This document shows positions 1 to 8,974 of a stretch of 64,000 nt of DNA, piece after piece. This DNA is from Candidatus Bathyarchaeota archaeon. Lineage in GTDB: Archaea; Thermoproteota; Bathyarchaeia; Bathyarchaeales; Bathycorpusculaceae. Below the pieces are notes generated by a model, which did no database searches, was not told the DNA's origin, and saw only the letters and a list, made by a program, of their open reading frames with translations. The position numbers were made by a program, and so were the translations under genes. The stretch is taken from contig JAOZIE010000023.1 of assembly GCA_026014485.1 (NCBI GenBank), forward strand, positions 62,001 through 126,000, written 5' to 3'. How positions within the stretch are numbered: position 1 is the first letter of the stretch; every line of letters starts with the position of its first letter.

Positions 1-591
1 GCGTCCGCTGGTTCGGGGGTACTTGTGACCTTTAGCTTTCATGAGATGGAATTTTTCGCCTGCTTTCAGGAAAGGCTTCTCGGTTCGCCCAGAAGCGGCA
101 ATTACGCCGATGGTTGCCATGCAATAGTCGTTAATGTATCGGGTGCGTCCAGACGGCAAACGAATCAGTGTGCCTTGAGGAGTGTGCCCAACCACGGTTG
201 CGTAGGCACCTGAAGATTTGGCAAGTTTACCTCTGTCACCTGGTCGGAGTTCAATGTTACAGACCAAGACACCTTCAGGGATTCTTCCAAGCGAAAGAAT
301 GTTACCGATTTCGGGGGATGCATTTCCGCCTAACTGGACCTGTTGACCCTCAAAGGTTCCTTCGGGAGAGGCGATATGGCAGGTTTGGCCATTTTCGAAT
401 TTAATTAACGCTAAGGGTGCTCCGCGTCCAGGGTCGTGAAGAAGAGATTTTATGACGCCGTTGATGTTTGCGTTGAAAGCTTCTTTCGGCGCCACGACTG
501 GGTACTGGGCTGGAGCTACACGTTTATGTGTTGATGCGCGGTATGTTGAACCGCCACGTCCGCGTCTTTGTACACGAATTCGTTTTCCCAT
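1..591 (-). CDS. rpl2: Ribosomal protein L2 (uL2), 3'-truncated by window edge
   Basis: The reading frame opens at the ATG at 589-591 with MGKRIRVQRRGRGGSTYRAS, the basic N-terminus of archaeal L2, and stays open for 197 codons to the window edge. L2 binds 23S rRNA near the peptidyl-transferase centre. The visible end (KGHKYPRTSGR) lies just before the conserved C-terminal segment of the family (VRGVAMN region), so roughly 40-50 residues should lie outside the window. It is the last visible gene of the L3-L4-L23-L2 run, starting 20 bases after L23. Identity is near certain. Confidence 0.95.
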   Translation of the reverse strand, partial: MGKRIRVQRRGRGGSTYRASTHKRVAPAQYPVVAPKEAFNANINGVIKSLLHDPGRGAPLALIKFENGQTCHIASPEGTFEGQQVQLGGNASPEIGNILSLGRIPEGVLVCNIELRPGDRGKLAKSSGAYATVVGHTPQGTLIRLPSGRTRYINDYCMATIGVIAASGRTEKPFLKAGEKFHLMKAKGHKYPRTSGR

Positions 592-611
592 TTTCAGTTC
601 TCCATGTTAGC

Positions 612-872
612 TTAGAGTATGCCGAGTTTTATGGCAACATCAGATGCTTTGAACTCTGGCTTAAGTTTCACAAAGGCTTTCTTTTGTCCCTGCGGAGTGA
701 TAAGCATGGTTATTTTGTCCACTTTCACTTCGTAGAGTTCCTCAACTGCCTTCTTGACATCAGTTTTGCCTGCTTTGAGGCTGACCATAAAGATTAACTT
801 GTTATCTTTTTCAACCATGAGGCTGGCTGATTCGGTCATTAACGGATAAAAAATAACGTCGGTTGGTTCCAT
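612..872 (-). CDS. rpl23: Ribosomal protein L23 (uL23)
   Basis: This 86-residue protein has the compact archaeal L23 form: an N-terminal YPLMTESASLMVEKDNKL strand-helix segment, then KTDVKKAVEELYEVKVDKI, then a GQKKAFVKL tail. L23 sits at the polypeptide exit tunnel and contacts SRP and nascent chains. The start ATG overlaps the stop of L4 by one base (position 872), so the two are probably translationally coupled. Length and gene order both match archaeal S10-type operons. Confidence 0.95.
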   Translation of the reverse strand: MEPTDVIFYPLMTESASLMVEKDNKLIFMVSLKAGKTDVKKAVEELYEVKVDKITMLITPQGQKKAFVKLKPEFKASDVAIKLGIL

Positions 873-1669
873 TATGCGTTTTCTCCTTCGCCGTAAAGTT
901 TGCCTAACTGCTCAATTGCGCCGTTTGTCCACAGAGTCAATCTGCCGGGGTGGGTGCCAGGCGCAAGGAGTTCAGCGTTAAGGTTTTTGACTGCCACCAC
1001 ATCAACGCCAGGCAAATTATTTGCCGCTTTGGCTAAGCTGCCTTTGTTCTCTGCAACCACAATTAGGGGTCCGACAGCCTGCTTCATTTTTCTGCCGCGG
1101 TGTTTACCTTTTCCAGCGCGGATGTTTCTGCTTTCGCGCACTCGGTACACATCGGTTAGTAAGCCGAGGTTTGTCAGGGTTTCTTCGACTTCTTTGGTTT
1201 TGGTTAACCCTGCCAAGGTATCTTCAACAACCAGAGGAATCGCTAGAACACCTTCGACTTCATGTCCACGAGAAGCCACAGTTTCTTCGGATCCAGTGGC
1301 GGCTATGGCTGAGAGTAGTGCAAGGCGTCTTTCTTTCTTGGAGATTGCTTTGACTATTTTGGTTTCGGCTGTTGGCGGGTGAGCTTGTCTTCCACCGACG
1401 GTTCCAGGGGCAAACGCGGCTTTTCCGCCGCCGCCTTTTTGGCGGGGAACCCTAGCGAGTGCCATGCCTGTTCCGCGGGATTCTGCGGAGGTTCGTTTTC
1501 CAGCCATAGGGTCTCTACCTTGGCGTTGAAGCCTGTGAGATTGAATGGAAAGAACAGCGCGTTTTATCACGTCAGGTCGAAGGGGGGTATCAAAAACTGG
1601 GGGAAGCGCAACTTGCCCAGTTGGTTTTCCTTCGAGGCTGAAAACTTGTGTGGTTTTTTGAGTTGGCAT
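872..1669 (-). CDS. rpl4: Ribosomal protein L4 (uL4/L1e)
   Basis: The product is 265 residues, usual for archaeal L4. It shows the family core: GRDPMAGKRTSAESRGTG and VPRQKGGGGKAAFAPGTVGG (the extended loop reaching into the exit tunnel), then KKERRLALLSAIAATGS. The C-terminal part carries the Rossmann-like NLPGVDVVAVKNLNAELLAPG segment. It starts 5 bases after the L3 stop and overlaps L23 by one base. No anomalies seen. Confidence 0.95.
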   Translation of the reverse strand: MPTQKTTQVFSLEGKPTGQVALPPVFDTPLRPDVIKRAVLSIQSHRLQRQGRDPMAGKRTSAESRGTGMALARVPRQKGGGGKAAFAPGTVGGRQAHPPTAETKIVKAISKKERRLALLSAIAATGSEETVASRGHEVEGVLAIPLVVEDTLAGLTKTKEVEETLTNLGLLTDVYRVRESRNIRAGKGKHRGRKMKQAVGPLIVVAENKGSLAKAANNLPGVDVVAVKNLNAELLAPGTHPGRLTLWTNGAIEQLGKLYGEGENA

Positions 1670-1674
1670 TGTTT

Positions 1675-2688
1675 TTACTTTCCTTGGGGTGATTCTAGTG
1701 AAACGTAGGTTACTTGTGGTGGTTCTTCAGATACTTGGGTTGGTGGTCGTGCTGGAACACGTAGTTTGATTGTTCGCTTTTCAGTGCCAGGTATGCTACC
1801 CTCGATAAGCATGTAGGGTGCTTTGAGGTTTCCGTACCTGAGGAATCCGCCTTTGACGTTAACTTCTTTGCCGTCTTTGCCGATTTTGAGCACACGCTTG
1901 TTGTATTCTATGCGTTGGTGGTAGCCCATTTGCCCTGCACGTGCAACAGAATACATCAGGTGGTGGGGGTTCCATGGACCCAAGGTGGCGATGCCGCGTT
2001 TAGTTTTGCGGCCTTTGGCTTGTAGAACTGTGACGCCCCAACGTTTTACTGGGCCTTGCCAGCCTTTGCCAGTGGTTATGGCGGCAACGTCGAGGTATTG
2101 TCCGCTTTTGAAGACCTCTTCAGCAGTTACGGTTTTGCCCAAAAGCCCTTTTGCATATTCAAGCTGTTGGGGTATGGTGCCTCCGCCGATTTCTATTTCG
2201 GTGACTTCAGGCTTCTTTTTGGCTAAGTTGGCTTGGTTTGGCTGGGTGGCGATGATGGCGCGGATGTTTGTTGTCCGCTCAAGGTTCTCATCGATTTTCT
2301 TTTGCATCTCGTCAGTGTCAAAGTTTTCAGGCAAAACAAGTTTACGCTCTAACTCTTCAGGAGGGTTTTTCATCCAGCATTCAGTCAACTGTTCCAGCCC
2401 ATACGGAGTATGAGTGTAAGTTCGGATACCGCAAACCAAAATCGGGGGTGTTTCTAGTATGGTTGCGGCTTTCATGACTTCTTTACCGAAGTTAGGGCTG
2501 CGTTTCCTGTCTTCTATGGAGAAGACGTAGGTCATGCCTGCTTTGTAGCCTGCAAAACCCAGCAGCTTCGGTGTTTCCGCGTCTACTTTTGGCCAATAGC
2601 GGATTCTTGCCGCTGGTCGTTTAGCGCGTTGTCTAGGTAAATATGCTAGTGACCCATGTCTTGGAGCATGATGTTTTCGGTGACCCAT
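1675..2688 (-). CDS. rpl3: Ribosomal protein L3 (uL3)
   Basis: The 337-residue protein begins MGHRKHHAPRHGSLAYLPR, the standard archaeal/eukaryotic L3 opening, and contains GKGWQGPVKRWGV, the tryptophan-containing central loop near the peptidyl-transferase centre, and KTKRGIATLGPWNPHHLMYSV. It is the first gene of the L3-L4-L23-L2 transcription unit, with a non-coding stretch of about 290 bases upstream. A TATA-like TTTATTA lies on the minus strand around 2728-2734, a weak promoter candidate. Confidence 0.96.
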   Translation of the reverse strand: MGHRKHHAPRHGSLAYLPRQRAKRPAARIRYWPKVDAETPKLLGFAGYKAGMTYVFSIEDRKRSPNFGKEVMKAATILETPPILVCGIRTYTHTPYGLEQLTECWMKNPPEELERKLVLPENFDTDEMQKKIDENLERTTNIRAIIATQPNQANLAKKKPEVTEIEIGGGTIPQQLEYAKGLLGKTVTAEEVFKSGQYLDVAAITTGKGWQGPVKRWGVTVLQAKGRKTKRGIATLGPWNPHHLMYSVARAGQMGYHQRIEYNKRVLKIGKDGKEVNVKGGFLRYGNLKAPYMLIEGSIPGTEKRTIKLRVPARPPTQVSEEPPQVTYVSLESPQGK

Positions 2689-2817
2689 CTTTCTTCCGCT
2701 TCGCGAAGATTAGCAATAAGAAATTAAAGTAATAAACGTTACCGTTACCTTTCCCGTTTAGTTTGCTGTTTAGGATAACGGTTGTTGTTTTAATTTATGA
2801 AGATGATTAAGGCACAG

Positions 2818-2831
2818 GTCTCTTAAGAGAC
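2818..2831. repeat. Perfect 14-bp palindrome upstream of the L3 operon
   Basis: GTCTCTTAAGAGAC is a perfect 14-bp palindrome in the 286-base gap between the HemK-like gene (stop at 2975) and L3 (start at 2688), both on the minus strand. It lies about 130 bases upstream of the L3 start, further than a core promoter normally extends. It could be an operator, a terminator stem without a loop, or chance. Confidence 0.35.
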
Positions 2832-2974
2832 TTTCTCAAGCTGACTACAGCCAACGTTTGCGGCCTTTTCTCGGCAACTTTTGCGCAAAAAGGAGTTTGC
2901 AGAAAACAAATCAAAAAGCCAAACCTAAAGGCGGGTCATCTTAGCTTGCTACTCAGGGGAAAAATTAAATTTCC

Positions 2975-3595
2975 TTAAACAGAAAACTGTGCTTTCACCA
3001 AAACGAGGGTCTCAAAAAAAGGCAATTCCAAACGAGCCACGGGCTTTGCTTCCATCTTAAGCACCTTAAACTGAGCCACTGACTCTGCAACATTTGACAA
3101 GGTTGATTGCATTAGAAGAATCGCACCATCCTTTTCCAAGTGGTTTGCCGATTGAGAAATGAATCTGTCGATTATTTGCCGCCCTGCGATTCCTCCTGCC
3201 CACGCCCTACCCAGCCAAGAGGCGTCTTCACCCTGCTCAGAGGGCAAGTACGGCGCGTTGAAGAGAATCATGTCAAATTTTACGGTTTCAGCCAGCGAAG
3301 CGAACAGGTCACTTTGCACAAAAGAAACCTTGCTCGCTACACCATTTCGTTTGGCGTTTTGGTTGGCGCATCGGACGGCATAAGGATTCACATCTACGGC
3401 AACAACTTCGCTTGCCTGCTCAGCCGCCAAAATGGCGAGGATACCGCTGCCTGTGCCCATGTCCAGCACCCGCGCGCCCACCGCCACTTGAAGGTTTTCG
3501 GCGAACAGAAACGAATCTTCCGCGGGCTCGTAAACCTCAGAGGCAACCCCAAAAACATAATCACCGAAAAAAGCTTTCTTACTGGCAGAGTTCAT
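2975..3595 (-). CDS. HemK2/Mtq2-like protein N5-glutamine methyltransferase
   Basis: A 206-residue class I SAM methyltransferase. It has the N-terminal YEPAEDSFLFAENL signature of the archaeal/eukaryotic HemK2 (Mtq2/N6AMT1) branch, motif I VLDMGTGSGILA (about 43-54), and motif IV NAPYLP (113-118) in place of the usual NPPY. The family methylates the glutamine of the GGQ motif in class I release factors (aRF1 in archaea), often with a Trm112-like partner. The gene overlaps the end of KsgA by 17 bases. The Pro-to-Ala change in NPPY is seen in some archaeal relatives and does not argue against activity. Confidence 0.85.
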   Translation of the reverse strand: MNSASKKAFFGDYVFGVASEVYEPAEDSFLFAENLQVAVGARVLDMGTGSGILAILAAEQASEVVAVDVNPYAVRCANQNAKRNGVASKVSFVQSDLFASLAETVKFDMILFNAPYLPSEQGEDASWLGRAWAGGIAGRQIIDRFISQSANHLEKDGAILLMQSTLSNVAESVAQFKVLKMEAKPVARLELPFFETLVLVKAQFSV

Positions 3596-4397
3596 CGGCT
3601 ATTACCCCAAAATCCTCAGGCGCCAGTTCCCTAACGCGCCTACCCCGCAACGATAAAGTGGAAACGCGGTTTTCAGCGTCTGCCTTGCCCATTTTGAGTT
3701 CGTTTCGGAGGAACGGAGCCAGCGCGTTGCCAAGTTTCTTGTTGCGCTGCGTGAAGAGCCACTTTACCATACGCCTAAAGAAAGCGTGGTCCTTCACGGA
3801 AAAAGTCGGAGTCGCCCAAGGTTTCAGCCGCACCACAACCGAGTCCACCTCAGGTTCAGGATGAAACATCCACTTCGGAACCTCATCCAACAATTCCACT
3901 TCGGCGCCCTGAAACGCGACAACCGATATCCAACCATATTCCCCGCTGCCCGCGGGCGCCAAGAGACGCTGGACAAATTCCTTCTGCACAACAAGCACGG
4001 CACATTCAAAGCCGCGGTCCAGCAACCACAAAACCAGCTGCGAGCTGAGATAGTAAGGCGGAAAAGAAATCGCTTTGTTGAAGGCGGGTACCTCCACTTT
4101 CAGCACATCCCCCTCAACCACCACAACGTTACTTAACCCCTTGACCTGTTCGCGGAGTACTCTGGCAACCTGCGGGTCTTTCTCAACTGCTATAACCGCC
4201 CTGCATTTGTCTGCCAAAAAACGTGTAAAGAAACCGAAGCCGGCGCCTGCGTCAAGCACGGTGTCTTGGGGGGTTAGGGTGGCATAGCGGCTTAGTTTGG
4301 GGTAAATGGAGAAGTCCACCATAAAGTGTTGCCCCAAAACCTTGTTGGGGACTATTTTGTGTTCTCGAAGCAAAGCCTGTGTTTCGTCAATGCTCAT
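3579..4397 (-). CDS. rsmA: 16S rRNA adenine dimethyltransferase KsgA/Dim1 with variant motif IV
   Basis: The 272-residue protein is a KsgA/Dim1 family Rossmann methyltransferase: VLGQHFMVD (20-28) binds SAM at the N-terminus, motif I is LDAGAGFGFFT (48-58), and VEKDP and EGDVLK follow. The family dimethylates two adenines of helix 45 in 16S rRNA. The catalytic NLPY/NIPY motif is replaced by FPPY (112-115, in AISFPPYYLSSQL), so the usual Asn is missing. The gene order Pus10-L21e-RpoF-DUF655-KsgA-HemK is classic for archaea, which supports orthology despite the odd active site. Confidence 0.9.
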   Translation of the reverse strand: MSIDETQALLREHKIVPNKVLGQHFMVDFSIYPKLSRYATLTPQDTVLDAGAGFGFFTRFLADKCRAVIAVEKDPQVARVLREQVKGLSNVVVVEGDVLKVEVPAFNKAISFPPYYLSSQLVLWLLDRGFECAVLVVQKEFVQRLLAPAGSGEYGWISVVAFQGAEVELLDEVPKWMFHPEPEVDSVVVRLKPWATPTFSVKDHAFFRRMVKWLFTQRNKKLGNALAPFLRNELKMGKADAENRVSTLSLRGRRVRELAPEDFGVIADELCQ

Positions 4398-4423
4398 TTA
4401 CACTTTAAGCGACCTGACTATGG

Positions 4424-4999
4424 TTAGTGGAAACGAGTGAACAGGCGGTACTTGCTTTCGCCCTCAAGCTCTTCCATCACACGTTTAGTGATAAGCTTCA
4501 CAGGGCTGGGCAACTCGGTGCGCTTCATGATGTCATCGTAGCTTTGGAAAGGCTTCCTCTCGCGTTCATTAATAACCTGCCACATGTACTTTTTGCCTAT
4601 ACCCGGAATCAACTCTAAAGCATGCATACGCGGAGTAATCGCCCGCGCCGTATTAAAGAACGTAACAAACCATGCCTCACGGTTTTGCACAATCTTGCTC
4701 ACCGTAGACGCAAGCTCAGCCTTCCCTGCCGCCGTCAACTCGTCGTAGCCGATTCGGCCAATAATGTAGGTGACTTCTTCACGGCTGTCTTTACCCACAT
4801 AAACGCGGTCAGCAGGCTTAAGAAGTAAGCCCTCTTTAACAAGCGCTTCCAGAAGCGTAAAGTACTCTTCCCCAACACATTGAATCAAAGCGCCTGCTCG
4901 GTAACTGGCTCGTCCTGATGGGCGGAAGCCAGGTTTGCCGTGTTGCAGGAAGTCAAGTACGTAAGCGTACTCCTCGTATTGCTTCTCCATAGTAGTCAC
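4424..4999 (-). CDS. DUF655 family protein with helix-hairpin-helix
   Basis: The 191-residue protein matches the archaeal DUF655 family: an N-terminal part beginning EEYAYVLDFLQHGKP, a strand-rich middle (RVYVGKDSREEVTYIIGRIGYDEL), and a C-terminal helix-hairpin-helix centred on LIPGIGKKYMW (about 139-149), suggesting nucleic-acid binding. The family is usually encoded between RpoF and KsgA, as here, and is thought to act in RNA or ribosome biology, but no reaction is known to me. Confidence 0.9.
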   Translation of the reverse strand: MTTMEKQYEEYAYVLDFLQHGKPGFRPSGRASYRAGALIQCVGEEYFTLLEALVKEGLLLKPADRVYVGKDSREEVTYIIGRIGYDELTAAGKAELASTVSKIVQNREAWFVTFFNTARAITPRMHALELIPGIGKKYMWQVINERERKPFQSYDDIMKRTELPSPVKLITKRVMEELEGESKYRLFTRFH

Positions 5000-5044
5000 T
5001 CTACTTATTCCCCCTTACTGCTTAAAAAGACTTGTATGGTTTAC

Positions 5045-5383
5045 CTATTTTAGAAGCCTATTTTCATTCAATAGGTTAACGATAGCCTCAAGTTTCTGGG
5101 CTTCAATAATCTTGCGCCCACCCGCCAAGAAGATACGCAGTTCATCCACGCTTTGAGGCATACAATTAACAACCTGTACAGCTTCATCTTCCTCTAAACC
5201 GTACTCATTCACCAACTTATCTAAGAGAACCTCGGCAGCTGCAGAATCCACTTTTGTGAACTTTGATACGTAGTCTAGGGTGCGGCGCTGGAACTGGTCT
5301 AAGTTTTCATCGCCGATTGCCTCTAGCACCTGTTTTACTTGGGGCAAACTGAGTTTGCTTTGACCTAGCTCGTTTTTACTCAT
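5045..5383 (-). CDS. rpo4: DNA-directed RNA polymerase subunit F (Rpo4/Rpb4)
   Basis: The 112-residue all-helical protein has the Rpb4/RpoF family layout, including LSLPQVKQVLEAIG, RRTLDYVSKFTKVD and a C-terminal VVNCMPQSVDELRIFLAGGRK helix pair (HRDC-like). Rpo4 pairs with Rpo7 to form the stalk of archaeal RNA polymerase. It follows L21e by 16 bases and precedes DUF655 by 45 bases in a standard archaeal order. Confidence 0.93.
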   Translation of the reverse strand: MSKNELGQSKLSLPQVKQVLEAIGDENLDQFQRRTLDYVSKFTKVDSAAAEVLLDKLVNEYGLEEDEAVQVVNCMPQSVDELRIFLAGGRKIIEAQKLEAIVNLLNENRLLK

Positions 5384-5399
5384 TCAGATAAAACCTTCT

Positions 5400-5696
5400 T
5401 TAGGTGCCCTTGTAGGGTTCCAGATGTTCAGTTCGAATAATCAGGTCACGAGTGGAGTTGCCTGTAGCAACACGCACAATGTAGCCGCGTCCCCGTTTGT
5501 CAACGACCTTGCCGATTTTTCCGTGGTACCGCCTGTGCGGCAAAGCTTTCTGCTGGGTAGAGTTAATCTTGATTATGACGCTGTCACCGTTTGTGTACTC
5601 GTATAGGAACTTTGTAAGTTTTGGCTTACCCTTCTCTCTGATGGGTTTTTTCAATACACCGCGTGAAGCCGCGCAATATCCTTTTGAGGGTTTCAT
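5400..5696 (-). CDS. rpl21e: Ribosomal protein L21e
   Basis: The 98-residue basic protein begins MKPSKGYCAASRGVLKKPIR and carries the SH3-like barrel segment VIIKINSTQQKALPHRRYHGK with GKIGKVVDKRGRGYIV, as expected for L21e (eL21), a eukaryote/archaea-specific large-subunit protein. It starts 12 bases after Pus10. No anomalies seen. Confidence 0.95.
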   Translation of the reverse strand: MKPSKGYCAASRGVLKKPIREKGKPKLTKFLYEYTNGDSVIIKINSTQQKALPHRRYHGKIGKVVDKRGRGYIVRVATGNSTRDLIIRTEHLEPYKGT

Positions 5697-5708
5697 TCAG
5701 TTTTCACC

Positions 5709-7043
5709 TTACTGGTCTTCCATTATGACTTTCAAAACGTCAAGCTTGATAATCTTCGCTGGGTTTTTGAGTAATTCCGCAACGCTGGGCACTGTTCGTC
5801 CCTCATCGCCTGACACCAATTCTTTAACATAGAGGCCGCCTTGGCAACGTACTTCCAGCAAAGCCTCTTTTGGGGATATCTTCTTAACTTTAAGCTTATA
5901 TATGTACCTTTCCCGCGTCAAATCAGCACGTCTATGCATAACACGTATAGGCGTCTGCTGCTGGATTGTTGTCCCCGTCAGCGTCTGCTCCAGCGGCTGC
6001 AGGTCAGCATCAGAGACTTCATGCTCAAACTGTACAAGTGCGCGGTACTCTTTCTGGGCGTTCTCCGCCTTCTTGAGCTTCCGAACCACATCGCGCTGTG
6101 TGAAGCGTAGCCGCGAAACCTCAACCTTATCTTTTGCGCCAGCGTTGATTGTTTCCTGAAGCGCCTTTAGGTCAAGGAACCGCTTCTTTGGTTTGGAAAC
6201 TTCAACTACGAAGGGGCGTCCTGAACCCAGCATGCGAGCGTCGATGTCTTCTCTGCCTGAAGCGTGAAACGAAGTTTTCTCTCCCTGCGCCGCCTCCAAC
6301 AGCGGCTTCGACGCCAGTTCCTCCACAGATTCAGGATAAAGCAAACCTGTCCCGCCGCATTGACTGCAACCTCTGCCTCGGCAATTGGAGCAGAACCACT
6401 TTGACTGCGGGATATCCCTGACGAGTTTGCGGTATCGCCCAGCCACAAAAAGGGGGTTCACCTGAAGCTTAACGTGTTCAGTGAAGGGGTTAACGATAAT
6501 CATAAGGTCAGGTTTGCGGTAATCCGCCGTCTTTCCCGTCTCCGCTTCCACCTTCTTGCCTAGAACGCGCCCAAACTCATGTTTGATGCTTTCGCCGTAG
6601 CCAACATTGAAACTGGCTTTGAATTCATCCTCGCGTTCAGCAACGGCAACGGGAACCTCCACGCCCACCAGAAAAGTCGAAAACTCATATGCCTGCGTTT
6701 TCTCCAGAACCTTCTGGATTAAGCTGTCGATTTGTTGAAATCGATCTTCGCACAAGAAACAGGATTCGACATCCGTTTTGGGGATTCGTTTCTTTAGGTG
6801 CCGTAACATGGCTTGGGCGGTTTGAGAGAAACCGTTTGCCGCCAGAACCTTTAGGGTTTTGACTCCTTGAATGTTCTTTTCTGATGCTTGCGCGCTGGCT
6901 TGCAGTGTTAAGGTCAGCTTGAGGGATTCGCCGCGGCGGCTGTTTTCTAAGCCGTAGCCCAGCAATGCGAATTGCCTGCCAAGGCAGTTGTCGCATAACG
7001 GATACTTCTCTAGCATAGCCAACGTTTTTTCCAGAACGTCCAT
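5709..7043 (-). CDS. pus10: tRNA pseudouridine synthase Pus10
   Basis: The 444-residue protein has the two-part Pus10 layout. The N-terminal THUMP-like accessory domain holds Cys pairs, CDNC (17-20) and CFLC (about 97), and a zinc-ribbon-like CSNCRGRGCSQCGG near residue 215. The catalytic domain follows, with GREDIDARMLGSGRPF (about 265-280) carrying the catalytic Asp and TGTTIQQQTPIRVMHRRAD further on. Archaeal Pus10 makes pseudouridine 54 and 55 in the tRNA T-loop. It sits 10 bases downstream of SRP54. Confidence 0.95.
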   Translation of the reverse strand: MDVLEKTLAMLEKYPLCDNCLGRQFALLGYGLENSRRGESLKLTLTLQASAQASEKNIQGVKTLKVLAANGFSQTAQAMLRHLKKRIPKTDVESCFLCEDRFQQIDSLIQKVLEKTQAYEFSTFLVGVEVPVAVAEREDEFKASFNVGYGESIKHEFGRVLGKKVEAETGKTADYRKPDLMIIVNPFTEHVKLQVNPLFVAGRYRKLVRDIPQSKWFCSNCRGRGCSQCGGTGLLYPESVEELASKPLLEAAQGEKTSFHASGREDIDARMLGSGRPFVVEVSKPKKRFLDLKALQETINAGAKDKVEVSRLRFTQRDVVRKLKKAENAQKEYRALVQFEHEVSDADLQPLEQTLTGTTIQQQTPIRVMHRRADLTRERYIYKLKVKKISPKEALLEVRCQGGLYVKELVSGDEGRTVPSVAELLKNPAKIIKLDVLKVIMEDQ

Positions 7044-7053
7044 GTGTAAAAGC

Positions 7054-8400
7054 CTACTTGAATTCTGCGGGTAACTGCCCGCCCATACCCTGCATGAAGG
7101 GCAATCTGCCTTTCTTGCGTTTCATCATCTTTAGCATTCGCCGCATCATAACGTACTGCTTTAGGAGCTCCTTGACTTCTTTTTCGCTGGTTCCAGAGCC
7201 CCGCGCCACCCGCCTTACACGGCTATAGTTGAACATCTTGGGGTTCTCTTTCTCATCTGGACGCATAGATTGAATTATAACACGCCACTTTTCCAGTCGC
7301 CCCTCAGCCAAGTTAAGCATATCGTCAGGCACCTTGCTAGACATGCCCGGAAGCATCTGAAGCACCTTTCTGAAGGGACCCATGCCGCGGACAGCTTCAA
7401 ACTGCTCGTACATGTCAGTTAACGTAAATTTGCCACTCAACATTGCTTTGGCTTTTTTCTGCGGAACCTTAATTTCGGCTTCCTGAACCTTCTCCAGCAA
7501 CGTCTCCAAGTCACCCATGCCCAGCAGGCGACCAACAAAACGTGAGGGAACAAACTGCTCGATATCCTCGACTTTTTCGCCTGTCCCAATGAATTTTATG
7601 GGCGCACCCGTAGCCGCCACCGCAGAAAGGGCACCTCCACCCCGCGCTGAGCCATCTAGCTTAGTAACTAGTATGGAGCCGATGGGTGTGGCTTCGTGGA
7701 AGGTCTGCGCCTGAACCAGAGCCTGCTGCCCTATGGTGCCATCTATAACCATCATGACCTCGTTGGGGTGAATGTGTTTCTCAAGGTTCTTCATCTCCTT
7801 GATGAGGTCTCTTTCTTCCTTGTGCCGCCCAGAAGTATCCACGAGGACCACATCTTTGTCTGGAAACTGTTTCAGTCCTTGAGCGACCACCTTCACGGGA
7901 TCCTTAGCTTTAGGGTCCCCGAAGATGGGAACGTTGATTCTGGCGGCGAGCTGTTGTAGCTGCGCAAACGCGCCAGGTCTGAAGGTGTCAGCGCAAATCA
8001 AGGCGGGTTTAAGCCCCTTCTTCTGCAGGTACCTTGCCAGTTTGGCGGCGTGAGTGGTTTTCCCAGAGCCTTGGATGCCAACTAACATTAGAATGTATCG
8101 TCTACCGGGATCCATCTTTAGGGGAACGTTTTTTTCACCGACAAAGCGGGTTAGTTCCTCGTAGACCACTTTGATGACGTGCTCGCGTCTGCTGATGCCT
8201 GGCGGCATCTTTTCTTTTAGCGCCCGCTCTTCAATGCGCTTGGATATGCCCAGAACTAGCTGCACGTTAACGTCTGCCTGCAGGAGCGCCCGCTGAATGT
8301 CGCGTACCAACTCCTTAACGGTAGCTTCATCTACCACGGAGGAGCGGAAAACCTTTTTTATCGCATCAGTAAGTGAGGAGCCTAAGCGGTCTAGAGCCAT
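7054..8400 (-). CDS. srp54: Signal recognition particle 54 kDa protein (SRP54/Ffh)
   Basis: The 448-residue protein shows the N, G and M domains of SRP54. The N domain ends near residue 95. The GTPase has G1 GIQGSGKTT (about 108-116), [18 protein letters not shown] and [11 protein letters not shown]. The methionine-rich M domain (from about 325) includes [14 protein letters not shown] and [20 protein letters not shown], which bind signal peptides and SRP RNA. It uses ATG at 8400 with a GGAG about 10 bases upstream. It heads the Pus10/L21e/RpoF run on the minus strand. Confidence 0.97.
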   Translation of the reverse strand: MALDRLGSSLTDAIKKVFRSSVVDEATVKELVRDIQRALLQADVNVQLVLGISKRIEERALKEKMPPGISRREHVIKVVYEELTRFVGEKNVPLKMDPGRRYILMLVGIQGSGKTTHAAKLARYLQKKGLKPALICADTFRPGAFAQLQQLAARINVPIFGDPKAKDPVKVVAQGLKQFPDKDVVLVDTSGRHKEERDLIKEMKNLEKHIHPNEVMMVIDGTIGQQALVQAQTFHEATPIGSILVTKLDGSARGGGALSAVAATGAPIKFIGTGEKVEDIEQFVPSRFVGRLLGMGDLETLLEKVQEAEIKVPQKKAKAMLSGKFTLTDMYEQFEAVRGMGPFRKVLQMLPGMSSKVPDDMLNLAEGRLEKWRVIIQSMRPDEKENPKMFNYSRVRRVARGSGTSEKEVKELLKQYVMMRRMLKMMKRKKGRLPFMQGMGGQLPAEFK

Positions 8401-8733
8401 CGTGTGTCTCCAACCCTAAAAAAGCCTAAGGCGCGCTTAAAAGTATATTGCAGTATTTCAAGGGTTAGACTTGTTCCCGCGCCGATTTGCCGGCGTCAGG
8501 ACACTCTACGTTTTACGTGTCATATGTCGCGGGTTTTTCCAGTAGAATGCGTATTCGCTGACCGTGCAGGTTTGAAGCCTCAGTTTCCCCATAATTGAGT
8601 TTTCGTCACAGATTCAGACGGCTCTTCATGCATCATTGGCTTCACCCAGTATAAGTTACAGAGGAATAATTAGGTGTGACGGAAAATCTTTTATCAGCCT
8701 TACATCAAATGCAGTAGGTCAGGTGAAAACCAA
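8401..8733. promoter_or_regulatory. Divergent intergenic region with SRP54 promoter candidate
   Basis: No convincing gene is seen in these 333 bases. On the minus strand an ATATACTTTTAA element (8437-8448) sits about 40 bases upstream of the SRP54 start, the right distance for a TATA box with a short leader. On the plus strand CTTTTATC near 8688-8695 could serve the small membrane-protein gene at 8734. The rest shows no repeat or RNA fold I can support. Confidence 0.4.
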
Positions 8734-8931
8734 GTGACTGCTGAACGTGTAATTCATGCCGCCGTGTTTGTCCTCCTGCTCGTCGGGTTATGCACTGTTA
8801 CGGGGTGGGCGAGCTACCAGTACATACAAGAGTTAGTTCTCAAAGTGGCAGGCATCACGCTCAGTTGGGGAATAACCCTGCTAATCCTCTACGTTGCATT
8901 CAAGAAGAAAGAGTGGCACTGGTGGGGCTAA
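8734..8931 (+). CDS. Small two-helix membrane protein, function unknown
   Basis: The 65-residue product begins at GTG (8734) preceded by AGGTGAAAA, a fair ribosome-binding site. It has two hydrophobic segments, VIHAAVFVLLLVGLCTVTGW (about 6-25) and VAGITLSWGITLLILYVAF (about 38-56), and a short basic/aromatic tail (KKKEWHWWG). I do not recognise the family. It lies alone between SRP54 (divergent) and aIF5A (convergent). Coding status rests on the RBS and the coherent membrane topology. Confidence 0.55.
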   Translation: MTAERVIHAAVFVLLLVGLCTVTGWASYQYIQELVLKVAGITLSWGITLLILYVAFKKKEWHWWG

Positions 8932-8974
8932 AGCTCCACTGAAAAAGAGACAAAACAAAGAGAAGGAAAAAAAG

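Noticed and set aside
900-1382. Plus-strand frame of 160 codons over the L4 gene
   Set aside because: Shadow of the ribosomal protein gene; no start signals and biased Ser/Phe/Arg composition.
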